Shown: positions 34,532 to 44,246 of the stretch, piece by piece
Numbering within the stretch: position 1 is the first letter of the stretch
Layout: each line of letters opens with the position of its first letter
Origin: Austropuccinia psidii
Lineage: Eukaryota > Basidiomycota > Pucciniomycetes > Pucciniales > Sphaerophragmiaceae
Length of the DNA stretch: 64,000 nt
Reading direction: 5' to 3'
NCBI GenBank assembly: GCA_023105745.1
Contig: JALGQZ010000005.1
Coordinates: forward strand, 63,292,019-63,356,018
Position numbers and translations under genes: made by a program
The notes under the pieces: model-generated
Seen by the model: only the letters and a program-made list of their open reading frames with translations
Databases searched by the model: none
What the model was told of the DNA's origin: nothing

Positions 34532-36090
34532 TGTCACAACCATGGCAATTCACTTCCTTGGATCCCCATATGGCATATCAAGCCACAGCCCTTTTATGGC
34601 CAATTGGCCATATCCATCACCAGTGGCCAATATGGCCACGTCATCAGCTCATGGACCATTTATGGCCATTTGTGTTTTGGGGCCTTCATGGCCCTTCACC
34701 TCAATCCAGCACCCATAGCGGCAATTTATGGCCAAATGGGTATTTCTGGTCATTTCCCTCAAAACCAGGGGAAATGGCCCAAATGGCTGTTTTTGGCCAT
34801 TTGGGCTCATAATGCGCATTTGCGCATTTTGCGCACTTTTGCGCATTTGCGCACTTTTTGCGCACTTTGCGCATTTGCGCATATTTGCGCACTTTTGCGC
34901 ATTTTGCGCATTTTTGCGCACTTTGCGCATTTGCACACTTTTGCGCATTTTGCGCATTTTTGCGCACTTTGACGCAAAGTGTCCAAAAGACACTTTCCCG
35001 CCTTTTGGGCCAGTTTTTGGCTCAGAACCCAAAAATGGCCAAAAACCCCAAAAGGCCCAGAAACACCATTCCAAGCTCTGAAGCCATTACATCCATCCTT
35101 TTCCCTCTGCCTTTCCATCTCAAGACCTTTGGACATAATCTTCTTGCCAATCAACCAATATGCCATAAATGATGTTATATATCATTGTGCATCATTTTTC
35201 AACAGCAATTCAATGGTGGCAATATCAAATGTTCATTTCAACATTCCAACATCTCATCACGTCATCAAGGCACCCAATCATTCAGAGGAATCATCAAGGC
35301 TCAAGAGCAAGTGTTCCAGCGTCAAAGACCAATGACGCCATCAAGCAGTCATTGGTTATTCTCACTCCAAGTATTCATTCCAAGGGAATACTTTCAATTC
35401 ATTCTCAAGTGTATTCAAGAGGCAATGCCAAAAAGAAGTTGTCAAGTGTCAAAGCTCCACTCAATCCATCTTGGCAACCATATTCATTTCAATACAGTCT
35501 GGATCCATCAAGACCTGTATTTCATTTTCAATCATGGGAAATTCATTCAACCCAATTCAATTTCAATATTAGCCAGCTGTATCAATTCCCAAAAGAATCA
35601 ATACAGCCTCAAGGATCAATACAGATCAGTTTTCAGCCTGAAGAACTCAAGCTCCCAACTTTTCACATATACCGGCTACCCTTTCCACCCTGGGGGGTTT
35701 TCCCCAGTTAATTAATATATTTTGATTTTATTTTATCTCTATTTTCTTTTCACTTTAGTTAAGCAAATACTGATATTATTAAGTCAGTCATTTAGCACCT
35801 TTCTCTTTTCTCTTTCTTCGCCTGTCAATGGATATTTGGTGGTCATATCCTTACTAATTCCATTATTCATTTTTGGCAGGTTGAAACAGTGATTAAGGAC
35901 TTACTTGGTTGGCTCTTTGGCCATTTGGCTTCCCTTTCCTCTTTTGCATCTCATCTTGTACCTGCATATCTTTTAGAGGAATTCATTCTTATTACTTTTA
36001 TTCTTTATCCTTTTGGAGTCTTCCAAGTGAGTTCCCTGATTGCTGAGTGCCAGGCCACTCTTGTATTTCTGTCCAAGAGCCCCTGTGACA
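34532..36090 (+). repeat. D 5' LTR
   Basis: 1559 bp. The first 300 bp are crowded with the palindrome TGGCCA, followed by the GCGCA array (34813-34966). Further on come TCAA-rich sequence, a hairpin CTGGGG/CCCCAG (35691-35707), and AGTTAATTAATATA (35706-35719), which is complementary to the sequence just past the LTR. Two overlapping frames of 180 and 176 codons (35169-35711 and 35185-35715) are open in both LTR copies but have no recognised domain. Confidence 0.93.
34813..34966 (+). repeat. TTTGCGCA short tandem array in the D 5' LTR
   Basis: Sixteen GCGCA words plus one variant (TGCACA), separated by 2-6 T/A/C bases, most embedded in the palindrome TGCGCA. The 3' LTR array (42943-43117) has nineteen. 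It ends at the related GACGCAAAGTGTC. Confidence 0.9.
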
Positions 36091-36091
36091 T

Positions 36092-36105
36092 TATATTAAT
36101 TAACT
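36092..36105 (+). other. Candidate self-priming site of element D
   Basis: TATATTAATTAACT begins one base after the LTR end. It is perfectly complementary over 14 nt to AGTTAATTAATATA at 35706-35719 within the LTR. There is no TGG-starting tRNA-type site here. Self-priming by the mRNA 5' end is known for Tf1-like chromoviruses. The core TTAATTAA is self-complementary and AT-rich, so chance is a real alternative. Confidence 0.45.
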
Positions 36106-36800
36106 CATAATTTCTTTTCCATTCTGTTCATTCTTTCTTTATAATTTCATTCACTCATTTCATCGAAATTATGATTCTTTTACGCTTATGAACTTAATGA
36201 TTCATCGTCACCTCTCAATTTTCTTTCACTCATTCTTGATTTTGAAAATTGAAAGCTGACCCATTTTTATTTTTGTTATTCTTTTTAAAATCTTTTTCAA
36301 ATCATCAATTTTCATTTCATTCATAATTCAGGCGTCATCTTTATTTTCTTTGATTTTCAAATTTTTCATCAAGATATTCAGACACGTTATTCACATCAAG
36401 ATTCATAATTGATTCATTCTTCAAGAATTTTGGTTTTTAAAGAATAATTCACTTGATTTTGATTGATTGATTGATTTGACATATTTGATTTTGACCTCAA
36501 GAAAATTGATTGACCTGAAGATTTCATTGATTTTGCTGATTTTTCACATCAAGAATTTTGACATAAATTGATTTTTCTTCAAGATTTTCATTTGATTGGT
36601 TGATTCTGCAAGATTTTTTATTTTGATTGATTTGATTGATTTGATTTTGACTTCAAGACTTCATTTGCTTTTGATTTATTGACGTACTTGAAGATTTTCA
36701 TTTTGATTCATTGATTTTCCTCAAGATTTGATTGTTGACTCTTTTCACTTCAAGCAAATTTTGATTTTTAATTCATTTATTTCATTTCATTCCTGATATC
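36106..36800 (+). other. D leader, rich in TCAAGA/TTGATT motifs
   Basis: Untranslated leader between LTR and gag. From about 36360 it repeats TTCAAGAATTTTGATT-like words (for example near 36423, 36555, 36650, 36690 and 36720), giving a degenerate repeat. It may serve RNA packaging, but that is only a guess. Confidence 0.5.
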
Positions 36801-38138
36801 ATGCCTGTTCAACACTCACCTCCGGCAAGACAGACAAGATCTCAGGCCAGAGCTCAGGCTGTTCTCACTCCAACTCCAAGAGCTCCTCTAGATGGCACCC
36901 CAGCAGTTCCTCAACTGAGGGCCCAATTAGATAGAGGACCCCGCATGGAAGGAGCAGCACCATCCAGGAAGGAAGGAAGAGGGCCAAGAAGATCATGTTC
37001 ATTTTCAGGAGTAGTTGGCGGATTTCCAGGAACTTCAAGGACTATTTTCAAAGGTCCAGGTGAAGATGGTGAAGAGGAGGAGGAGAATTCTGTGGAAGAG
37101 GAAGAGTCTGATGGTACTGAAGGTGTCCCTGCTCCGGTGGAGGCATCCCAAGGTACTGGAGGGCCAACTCTAGCCCAGTCTAATCAGCCTGTCTCTCATC
37201 AGTCTGAACCATCTTTATTGGCCATCATGCAGCAAATGACTCAGATTATGGCCAATCTTCAAGTAGCTTCATCTTCTGAAGCATCAAGACCACCAGCCTT
37301 CAAGACTCCATCTATGAAGGCACCGGAATGCTTTGATGGGACTCAGCCCTTCAAAGTTAGAAGTTTCATTCAGTCTTGTCAATTGATATTTCATAATGAT
37401 CCGGCAAACTTCGCTCAAGACAGAAAGAAGGTCCTTTATGCCACTTCATTTCTCATTGGCAGGGCTGCAAAATGGATTGAGCCTTATCTTTCTAATCTCA
37501 CCAATCAAGATTCAAATTACCTTCTCAATTCTTGGCGTTTGTTTGAATCTCAACTCTTCACTCTATTTGGTGACCCAAATGAAGTCAGAAAAGCAGAAGC
37601 TGAGTTGGATTCTTTAAGAATGAAAGAAGGTGGGCATGTATCCTTATACATTGCTGATTTCAGAAGCTTAGTCTCAAGAATCGGGGATTGGGGTGAAAGA
37701 GCTCTCATCCATCATTTCAGGAAGGGATTGCCATCCAGGATTTTGGATCAATTGGCCTCCCATCCTTCAACAATTGACTCTCTTCAAGACTTAATGGACG
37801 TTACCCTGGAACTTGATACCAGGTACCATGAGAGGCAAAATGAAAAGGGCCATCATCAAGAGAAGAAGCCAGAAGCCTCAAGGTCAAGTTCTTCTCATCC
37901 TCAAAATTCTTCAAGCTCAAGTCAAAAGAAGAAGAAGAATTTTCAGAAGAGGGACAAGCCCCATTCTTCTTTGTTGAATAAAGATTTCAAGCTCATGAAC
38001 TCTGAAAAAGAAAGAAGAATCAAAGAGGGTCTTTGTACCTATTGTGGTGGGAAGCATAGTCTTGAGTCCTGTTTCAAAAGGCCTCAAAACAAGCTTACCC
38101 AACCGTCAGGCAAATTTCCCAGCCAGGGAAAAGCCTGA
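36801..38138 (+). CDS. D Gag (445 aa)
   Basis: Structural protein expected to package the element RNA. ATG 36801 opens a 445-residue frame. Residues 1-40 are basic and contain QTRSQARAQ. About 60-125 is low-complexity, with an acidic run (DGEEEEENSVEEEES). The retrotransposon gag (capsid-like) region spans about 165-350 (FDGTQPFKVRSFIQSCQLIF, WLRLF-like helices, RKGLPSRILDQLAS). A serine/lysine-rich linker follows, then one zinc knuckle near 412-424, CTYCGGKHSLESC. That knuckle has the spacing CX2CX3HX4C, one residue shorter than the classical form. Gag and Pol are separate frames with 118 nt between them. Confidence 0.9.
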   Translation: MPVQHSPPARQTRSQARAQAVLTPTPRAPLDGTPAVPQLRAQLDRGPRMEGAAPSRKEGRGPRRSCSFSGVVGGFPGTSRTIFKGPGEDGEEEEENSVEEEESDGTEGVPAPVEASQGTGGPTLAQSNQPVSHQSEPSLLAIMQQMTQIMANLQVASSSEASRPPAFKTPSMKAPECFDGTQPFKVRSFIQSCQLIFHNDPANFAQDRKKVLYATSFLIGRAAKWIEPYLSNLTNQDSNYLLNSWRLFESQLFTLFGDPNEVRKAEAELDSLRMKEGGHVSLYIADFRSLVSRIGDWGERALIHHFRKGLPSRILDQLASHPSTIDSLQDLMDVTLELDTRYHERQNEKGHHQEKKPEASRSSSSHPQNSSSSSQKKKKNFQKRDKPHSSLLNKDFKLMNSEKERRIKEGLCTYCGGKHSLESCFKRPQNKLTQPSGKFPSQGKA

Positions 38139-38256
38139 GTGAAGATCATGTTGTGTTCAATGGTCTTCACAGTTTTCCATCCAGAGCACAATTGTGCATT
38201 CTGAATACTGGTGTTAAAAATTCTCTTAAATTTTTTGTTTTTCTTCTCTCTCTGAT

Positions 38257-41200
38257 ATGTTTTACAGTATTCTCATTGATTCTGGTGCTACCAACTCATT
38301 TATTGCAAAGCAGTTTGCTCACAAGTATTCTTTGACCATGTCAGAACTCCCGGAGAAGATTCCCCTTATTATTCTTGACTCCTCTGAGTCTCCTTCTTTA
38401 TTTGTGACTCACCATACTAAATATATGGTTGAGCTCCCTTCCTTCCCAAGCTTTGAATGGGACTTTTTAGTCATTGATACTCCCAAGGGAGAAGACCTCA
38501 TATTGGGCTTTGACTTTCTTAATCATTTTAATCCGTTTATTGATTGGAGGCAAGGATTGATCACCTTTAATTCTGATCATAAGGACTATAATGATCCTTC
38601 AATTTCTTTCAGTAATGACTTTTCTTCTGCCAAATCATGTGCAGCTCTGGTTGGTGATTCTAGAACACCATCATTTCCGTCTTCTGTCCATATTCCTTCC
38701 CTTAATTCCCATCAGTCATTACTATCATCTAGAGATGAAGTCTTCAAAGAGATTCAAGATGTTGGAGAAGATAATTCTGTATCTTCACTTCATCTCTTCT
38801 TTGGGAATATGGACCTTCCTCCTTCATCTTATCATGACTCCCTGGAGGAGTTGTGGGATGAAGAGGAAGAGCCAGAAGAAATAGAAACCGTGATGAAGGT
38901 TGTTCCTTCTGTTTATCACCAATACTTGGATGTATTTTCCAAGGTGAAAGCAGAGAAACTTCCTCCTCACCGCGCCTGTGATCATCATATCGAGCTGGAG
39001 GGGTCTCTACCTCCAGTTGGGGTGATCTACTCTTTATCAAACCAAGAGTCAGATACACTCAGGGCCTACATTTCAGAGAATGTAGAGAAAGGTTTCATCC
39101 GGCCAAGCTCCTCTTCTACAGGAGCACCTGTTCTTTTTGTCAAAAAGAAAGATGGTGGCCTCCGTTTGTGTGTTGATTACCGCAAGCTCAATGCTGTTAC
39201 TAGGAAGAACAAGTATCCTGTTCCTCCTATGAATCAGCTTCTCACTGTTTTCAATGGTTCTTCTATCTTCTCCAAGATTGATTTGCGTGGTTCATATAAC
39301 CTGCTCAGAATCAAGGAAGGTGATGAACATTTGACTTGTTTTAGAACCAAATATGGTAGTTATGAGTACTTGGTTATGCCATTTGGGCTTACCAATGCTC
39401 CTGCTTCTTTTCAAAATCTCGTCAATGATATTTTTTATGATCTTCTTGATGTTTATGTTGTGGTTTATTTGGATGACATTATGGTCTTTTCCAAATCTGA
39501 GGAAGAACATGTCACTCATGTGTCCACTGTTCTTTCCAGACTCAGAGCCAATAACCTCTTTGCTAAGGCGTCCAAATGCCTATTTCATGTTTCAAGTGTG
39601 GAATATCTTGGTTATGTAGTTTCTTCTGAAGGCCTCAAGATGGACCAAGCAAAAGTCCAGCAAATTCTCAATTGGCCACCTCCAAGAAACCTCAAGGCTC
39701 TTCAATCATTCCTTGGCTTTGCCAATTTTTACCGCCGTTTCATCAAGAATTATTCAAAGAAAATTAGTTCACTCACAAGTTTCCTCAAGAAAGATTCCCG
39801 TTTTCCCCTCAATGAGGAAGCTCTTAGACAGTTTCATCAACTCAAAGAGGCATTCACCACTGCTCCAATCCTTTCTCATTACAATCCTTCTCTACCCACC
39901 ATTGTAGAGACCGATGCATCAGATTATGCCTTGGGTGCTGTACTGAGTCAGGTCTCTGACTCAGGAAAACATCCCATTGCATTTGATAGCCGCAAGCTTC
40001 TCCCAGCTGAGCTCAATTATGAGATTCATGACAAGGAACTCCTTGGCATAGTCTGGGCTCTCAAGCGCTGGAGAGCTTTCCTTCTTTCTATTTCTTCCCC
40101 TTTTGAAGTTCTCACCGATCATTCATCTCTTCAATATTTCATGTCTTCCAAGATTCTCACTCGCCGTCAAGCCCGCTGGGCTGAATTTTTATCTGAATTT
40201 CATTTCTCAATCACTTACCGCCCCGGCCGCTTGGCCACCCTTCCAGATGCCTTGTCACGTCGGGACGACGTTTACCCGGAGAGGGGGGAGGATTTCATCA
40301 GCAAGAATCCAATGAACTATCAGAAGATAATCAAGCAAGATGAAATTCAAGCCTCTAAGTTTTTTGCAGTCAAGGTGGATTCATTTTCAAATTTGATTGA
40401 TTCAATTCAGAAGGCAGTGTGGCAAGATTCTCAATATAGAAGTGTCCTTGAAGATTTGGGTAAAGGTAAATCTGTCCAAGATTATTCTCTTGATTCCTCT
40501 TCCAAACTTCTCCTTTTCAAAGATCGAGTGGTGGTCCCAAATGACCCCACAATTCAACTCAATATACTTCAAAAGCGGCATGACTCTCCTCTAGCTGGAC
40601 ACCCTGGCCAAGAGAAGACTCTCAAACTTGTCAAGCGGGATTTCCACTGGTCCGGCATGACTCAATTTATCAAGGATTATGTATCATCCTGTCAACAGTG
40701 TTCAAGAAACAAAAATATTCATCACAAGAAGTTTGGACTCCTCAAGCCTCTTCCAATTCCAAGTGGTCCTTGGATTTGTCTTTCAATGGATTTCATCACT
40801 CAATTGCCACTGTCCAATTCCTTTGATTCAATTTTAGTCATAGTGGACAGATTCTCAAAAATGGCGATTTTTATTCCAACAATAGCTTCAATCACTTCAT
40901 TAGACTTGGCCCATTTATTCATCAAGAATATTTTCTCAAAGCATGGCCTTCCTTCAAGCATTGTTAGTGATCGAGGTTCTCTTTTTGTTTCTTCCTTTTG
41001 GACCAACCTTTGTCAGCAGCTCAAGATTTCAAGAGACTTGTCAACTGCTTACCATCCAGAAACTGATGGACAGACAGAGAGGGTAAATCAGATACTAGAA
41101 CAGTACCTTCGGATGTATGTCAGTTATCATCAAGATGATTGGAACACCTGGCTCCCTCTGGCTGAATTTGCCTACAATAACTCTGACCACTCTTCAACAA

Positions 41201-41853
41201 AACAATCACCGTTTTTCACTGTTTATGGAAGAGATCCTCAATTTGACTCAGTTCACATCACTCAAGATACTCCGGCTGGAAAGTTATCAACAAAAATCCA
41301 ATCAGTACAGCAAGATGTCAAGAGAGAACTTGAAGTTGCCATAAACAGGTTTAAGAGGTATGCAGATAAAAGTAGAGCAAGTCCACCTGTTTTCAATCCC
41401 GGTGACATGGTATGGCTCTCTTCCAAGAACATCAAATCAACCAGACCCACCAAAAAGCTGTCTGAGAGATGGCTGGGTCCTTTTCCAATCTTGAAGAAAG
41501 TCAGCACTCATGCCTACCACCTCAAGCTTCCATCTCAATGGAAATCCATCCACCCAGTTTTCCATATTTCCCTTTTGGAACCAGTCAAGACGTCAACAAT
41601 CCCAAATAGGCATCAAGAGCCTCCTCCTCCAATCACCATTGAAGAAGAAGAGGAATGGGAAGTCTCTCAAATACTGGACTCAAAGCTCAAGAGAGGAAAA
41701 TTATGGTATCTGGTGGAATGGAAAGGTTTCAGTCAAGACCCAGAAAGATCCACTTGGGAACCAACCGAAAACCTCAAGAATTGTCCTGAACTTGTCAAAG
41801 ATTTTCATTCATTATATCCTGACAAGCCTGGGCCAAATTTTTCAAAAGCTTGA
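38257..41853 (+). CDS. D Pol (1198 aa): protease, reverse transcriptase, RNase H, integrase, chromodomain
   Basis: All catalytic modules are present. Protease: LIDSGATNSF, Asp at about residue 8. Reverse transcriptase: about 250-480, with LRLCVDYRKLNAV near 304 and YLDDIMVFS near 404. RNase H: from VETDASDYALGAVLSQ near 550 to about 660. Integrase zinc region: HDSPLAGHPG near 775 and CQQCSRN near 812. Integrase core: MDF (about 845), SDRG (about 905) and GQTERVNQ (about 940) supply the DDE triad. GPF motif: near 1075 (RWLGPFPIL). Chromodomain: about 1128-1188 (EWEVSQILDSK, WYLVEWKGFS, STWEPTENL). Chromodomains of this kind tether integration to modified histones. Start ATG 38257 follows a pyrimidine tract ending in ACAG, so a spliced start cannot be excluded. 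No stop or frameshift is seen. Confidence 0.95.
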   Translation: MFYSILIDSGATNSFIAKQFAHKYSLTMSELPEKIPLIILDSSESPSLFVTHHTKYMVELPSFPSFEWDFLVIDTPKGEDLILGFDFLNHFNPFIDWRQGLITFNSDHKDYNDPSISFSNDFSSAKSCAALVGDSRTPSFPSSVHIPSLNSHQSLLSSRDEVFKEIQDVGEDNSVSSLHLFFGNMDLPPSSYHDSLEELWDEEEEPEEIETVMKVVPSVYHQYLDVFSKVKAEKLPPHRACDHHIELEGSLPPVGVIYSLSNQESDTLRAYISENVEKGFIRPSSSSTGAPVLFVKKKDGGLRLCVDYRKLNAVTRKNKYPVPPMNQLLTVFNGSSIFSKIDLRGSYNLLRIKEGDEHLTCFRTKYGSYEYLVMPFGLTNAPASFQNLVNDIFYDLLDVYVVVYLDDIMVFSKSEEEHVTHVSTVLSRLRANNLFAKASKCLFHVSSVEYLGYVVSSEGLKMDQAKVQQILNWPPPRNLKALQSFLGFANFYRRFIKNYSKKISSLTSFLKKDSRFPLNEEALRQFHQLKEAFTTAPILSHYNPSLPTIVETDASDYALGAVLSQVSDSGKHPIAFDSRKLLPAELNYEIHDKELLGIVWALKRWRAFLLSISSPFEVLTDHSSLQYFMSSKILTRRQARWAEFLSEFHFSITYRPGRLATLPDALSRRDDVYPERGEDFISKNPMNYQKIIKQDEIQASKFFAVKVDSFSNLIDSIQKAVWQDSQYRSVLEDLGKGKSVQDYSLDSSSKLLLFKDRVVVPNDPTIQLNILQKRHDSPLAGHPGQEKTLKLVKRDFHWSGMTQFIKDYVSSCQQCSRNKNIHHKKFGLLKPLPIPSGPWICLSMDFITQLPLSNSFDSILVIVDRFSKMAIFIPTIASITSLDLAHLFIKNIFSKHGLPSSIVSDRGSLFVSSFWTNLCQQLKISRDLSTAYHPETDGQTERVNQILEQYLRMYVSYHQDDWNTWLPLAEFAYNNSDHSSTKQSPFFTVYGRDPQFDSVHITQDTPAGKLSTKIQSVQQDVKRELEVAINRFKRYADKSRASPPVFNPGDMVWLSSKNIKSTRPTKKLSERWLGPFPILKKVSTHAYHLKLPSQWKSIHPVFHISLLEPVKTSTIPNRHQEPPPPITIEEEEEWEVSQILDSKLKRGKLWYLVEWKGFSQDPERSTWEPTENLKNCPELVKDFHSLYPDKPGPNFSKA

Positions 41854-41883
41854 TTCATTATGGTGCTTGGTGGGGAGAGGAAT

Positions 41884-42300
41884 TACCAAAAGTAAGTCCC
41901 ACTCCTGGTATGCACCTTTAGGGGTATTCTACTCTGTTTTGTTGTAAGCATCACCTTGGCCACTCTGTGAGCATTTTGCAATTTTGGACACAGATCCCTG
42001 GCAGGGCTTTCAACTTCATTTCCAATTTTATGGCCATTCTCACTTGGGACAATGGGCCATTCACTTTTCAATTCATTTCCAAGACTTCAAAATTCAAATT
42101 CATTCCTTCAACAGTTTTGTTTTATTTTTATGGCACTGGCGGGAGTGGTAACTACCAAAAGTAAGTTCCTCTCCTGGTGTGCACTTCCCTGAGGGGTCTA
42201 CAATCTTGTCAAAAACATCACCTTGGCCACTTTGTGAGCACCTGGCATCAAATTTATCTTTCCAGGTCCTTGGCCAATTTCAAAATCAGTTATCAACCTC
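41884..42300 (+). repeat. Direct repeat in the D 3' untranslated region
   Basis: Two diverged copies, one from about 41884 and one from about 42153 (offset 267-269 bp). They share TACCAAAAGTAAGT, 'ctcctggt.tgcac', 'catcaccttggccact' and 'tgtgagca'. They lie between the pol stop and the polypurine tract. Function is unknown. Confidence 0.75.
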
Positions 42301-42647
42301 CGTGATGAAGATTGAAACCTCCTCAAGATTCAATTCTTTTCTCTTTTCTTTTTCCTTTTCTTTTCTTAATTTCATTTTCATTCTTTATTATTATTTTATT
42401 TTTATTTTAAATTTTCTTTTATCACGTCAATTATCACGTCAAAATTTTTCATTCATTTTAAAATTCAATTCCAATCATGAAGCCAATGTCAAAAGAAGAT
42501 CAAGCAAGTCCTGCGTCAAATGTCGAATTCTTAATATCAGTTTTCAAATTTTTACATTAATCAGTCCTCTTGAATCACTCTCTCAAAATCCTTCCAATAG
42601 CCTCAACAGGCTTCACCTTGTATTGGTGCTCAGGAGCTCACCATTTC

Positions 42648-42661
42648 AAGGTGGGGGGTAC
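42648..42661 (+). other. D polypurine tract
   Basis: AAGGTGGGGGGTAC abuts the 3' LTR start at 42662. Confidence 0.65.
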
Positions 42662-44241
42662 TGTCACAACCATGGCAATTCACTTCCTTGGATCCCCATA
42701 TGGCATATCAAGCCACAGCCCTTTTATGGCCAATTGGCCATATCCATCACCAGTGGCCAATATGGCCACGTCATCAGCTCATGGACCATTTATGGCCATT
42801 TGTGTTTTGGGGCCTTCATGGCCCTTCACCTCAATCCAGCACCCATAGCGGCAATTTATGGCCAAATGGGTATTTCTGGTCATTTCCCTCAAAACCAGGG
42901 GAAATGGCCCAAATGGCTGTTTTTGGCCATTTGGGCTCATAATGCGCATTTGCGCATTTTTGCGCATTTTGCGCACTTTTTGCGCATTTTGCGCACTTTT
43001 GCGCATTTGCGCACTTTTTGCGCACTTTGCGCATTTGCGCATATTTGCGCACTTTTGCGCATTTTGCGCATTTTTGCGCACTTTGCGCATTTGCGCACTT
43101 TTGCGCATTTTTGCGCACTTTGACGCAAAGTGTCCAAAAGACACTTTCCCGCCTTTTGGGCCAGTTTTTGGCTCAGAACCCAAAAATGGCCAAAAACCCC
43201 AAAAGGCCCAGAAACACCATTCCAAGCTCTGAAGCCATTACATCCATCCTTTTCCCTCTGCCTTTCCATCTCAAGACCTTTGGACATAATCTTCTTGCCA
43301 ATCAACCAATATGCCATAAATGATGTTATATATCATTGTGCATCATTTTTCAACAGCAATTCAATGGTGGCAATATCAAATGTTCATTTCAACATTCCAA
43401 CATCTCATCACGTCATCAAGGCACCCAATCATTCAGAGGAATCATCAAGGCTCAAGAGCAAGTGTTCCAGCGTCAAAGACCAATGACGCCATCAAGCAGT
43501 CATTGGTTATTCTCACTCCAAGTATTCATTCCAAGGGAATACTTTCAATTCATTCTCAAGTGTATTCAAGAGGCAATGCCAAAAAGAAGTTGTCAAGTGT
43601 CAAAGCTCCACTCAATCCATCTTGGCAACCATATTCATTTCAATACAGTCTGGATCCATCAAGACCTGTATTTCATTTTCAATCATGGGAAATTCATTCA
43701 ACCCAATTCAATTTCAATATTAGCCAGCTGTATCAATTCCCAAAAGAATCAATACAGCCTCAAGGATCAATACAGATCAGTTTTCAGCCTGAAGAACTCA
43801 AGCTCCCAACTTTTCACATATACCGGCTACCCTTTCCACCCTGGGGGGTTTTCCCCAGTTAATTAATATATTTTGATTTTATTTTATCTCTATTTTCTTT
43901 TCACTTTAGTTAAGCAAATACTGATATTATTAAGTCAGTCATTTAGCACCTTTCTCTTTTCTCTTTCTTCGCCTGTCAATGGATATTTGGTGGTCATATC
44001 CTTACTAATTCCATTATTCATTTTTGGCAGGTTGAAACAGTGATTAAGGACTTACTTGGTTGGCTCTTTGGCCATTTGGCTTCCCTTTCCTCTTTTGCAT
44101 CTCATCTTGTACCTGCATATCTTTTAGAGGAATTCATTCTTATTACTTTTATTCTTTATCCTTTTGGAGTCTTCCAAGTGAGTTCCCTGATTGCTGAGTG
44201 CCAGGCCACTCTTGTATTTCTGTCCAAGAGCCCCTGTGACA
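42662..44241 (+). repeat. D 3' LTR
   Basis: 1580 bp. I see no difference from the 5' LTR outside the GCGCA array, which suggests very recent integration. It ends CCCTGTGACA, followed by target copy GCATC. Confidence 0.93.
42943..43117 (+). repeat. TTTGCGCA array in the D 3' LTR
   Basis: Nineteen GCGCA words, 175 bp against 154 bp in the 5' LTR. The arrays differ by internal gains and losses, although the rest of the LTR pair looks identical. Confidence 0.9.
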
Positions 44242-44246
44242 GCATC

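Larger units (their letters stand above)
34532..44241 (+). mobile_element. D: chromodomain Ty3/gypsy element (chromovirus), apparently intact
   Basis: A 9,710-bp element with target duplication GCATC (34527-34531, 44242-44246). LTRs are 34532-36090 (1559 bp) and 42662-44241 (1580 bp). By eye they are the same except for the GCGCA array, which alone accounts for the 21-bp length difference. LTR ends are TGTCACA/TGTGACA. Gag (36801-38138) and Pol (38257-41853) are both open. It is unrelated in LTR sequence to families A-C, and likely a very recent arrival. Confidence 0.95.

Noticed and set aside
34604..35172. Long repetitive frames rich in CAKCAK or HFAHF on both strands of the D LTRs
   Set aside because: They are translations of the GCGCA array in several frames at once, with no start context or domain.
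38139..38270. Intron joining D gag to pol
   Set aside because: A good pyrimidine tract ending ACAG lies at 38230-38267. But the GT dinucleotides near the gag end that would give the right phase (38066, 38105) are poor donors, and the GTGAAG at 38139 follows the gag stop in the wrong phase. I kept two separate frames.
38839..38900. Frameshift within D pol
   Set aside because: The acidic stretch (EELWDEEEEPEEIE) looked suspicious but is in frame, and the protein continues into the reverse transcriptase without a break.
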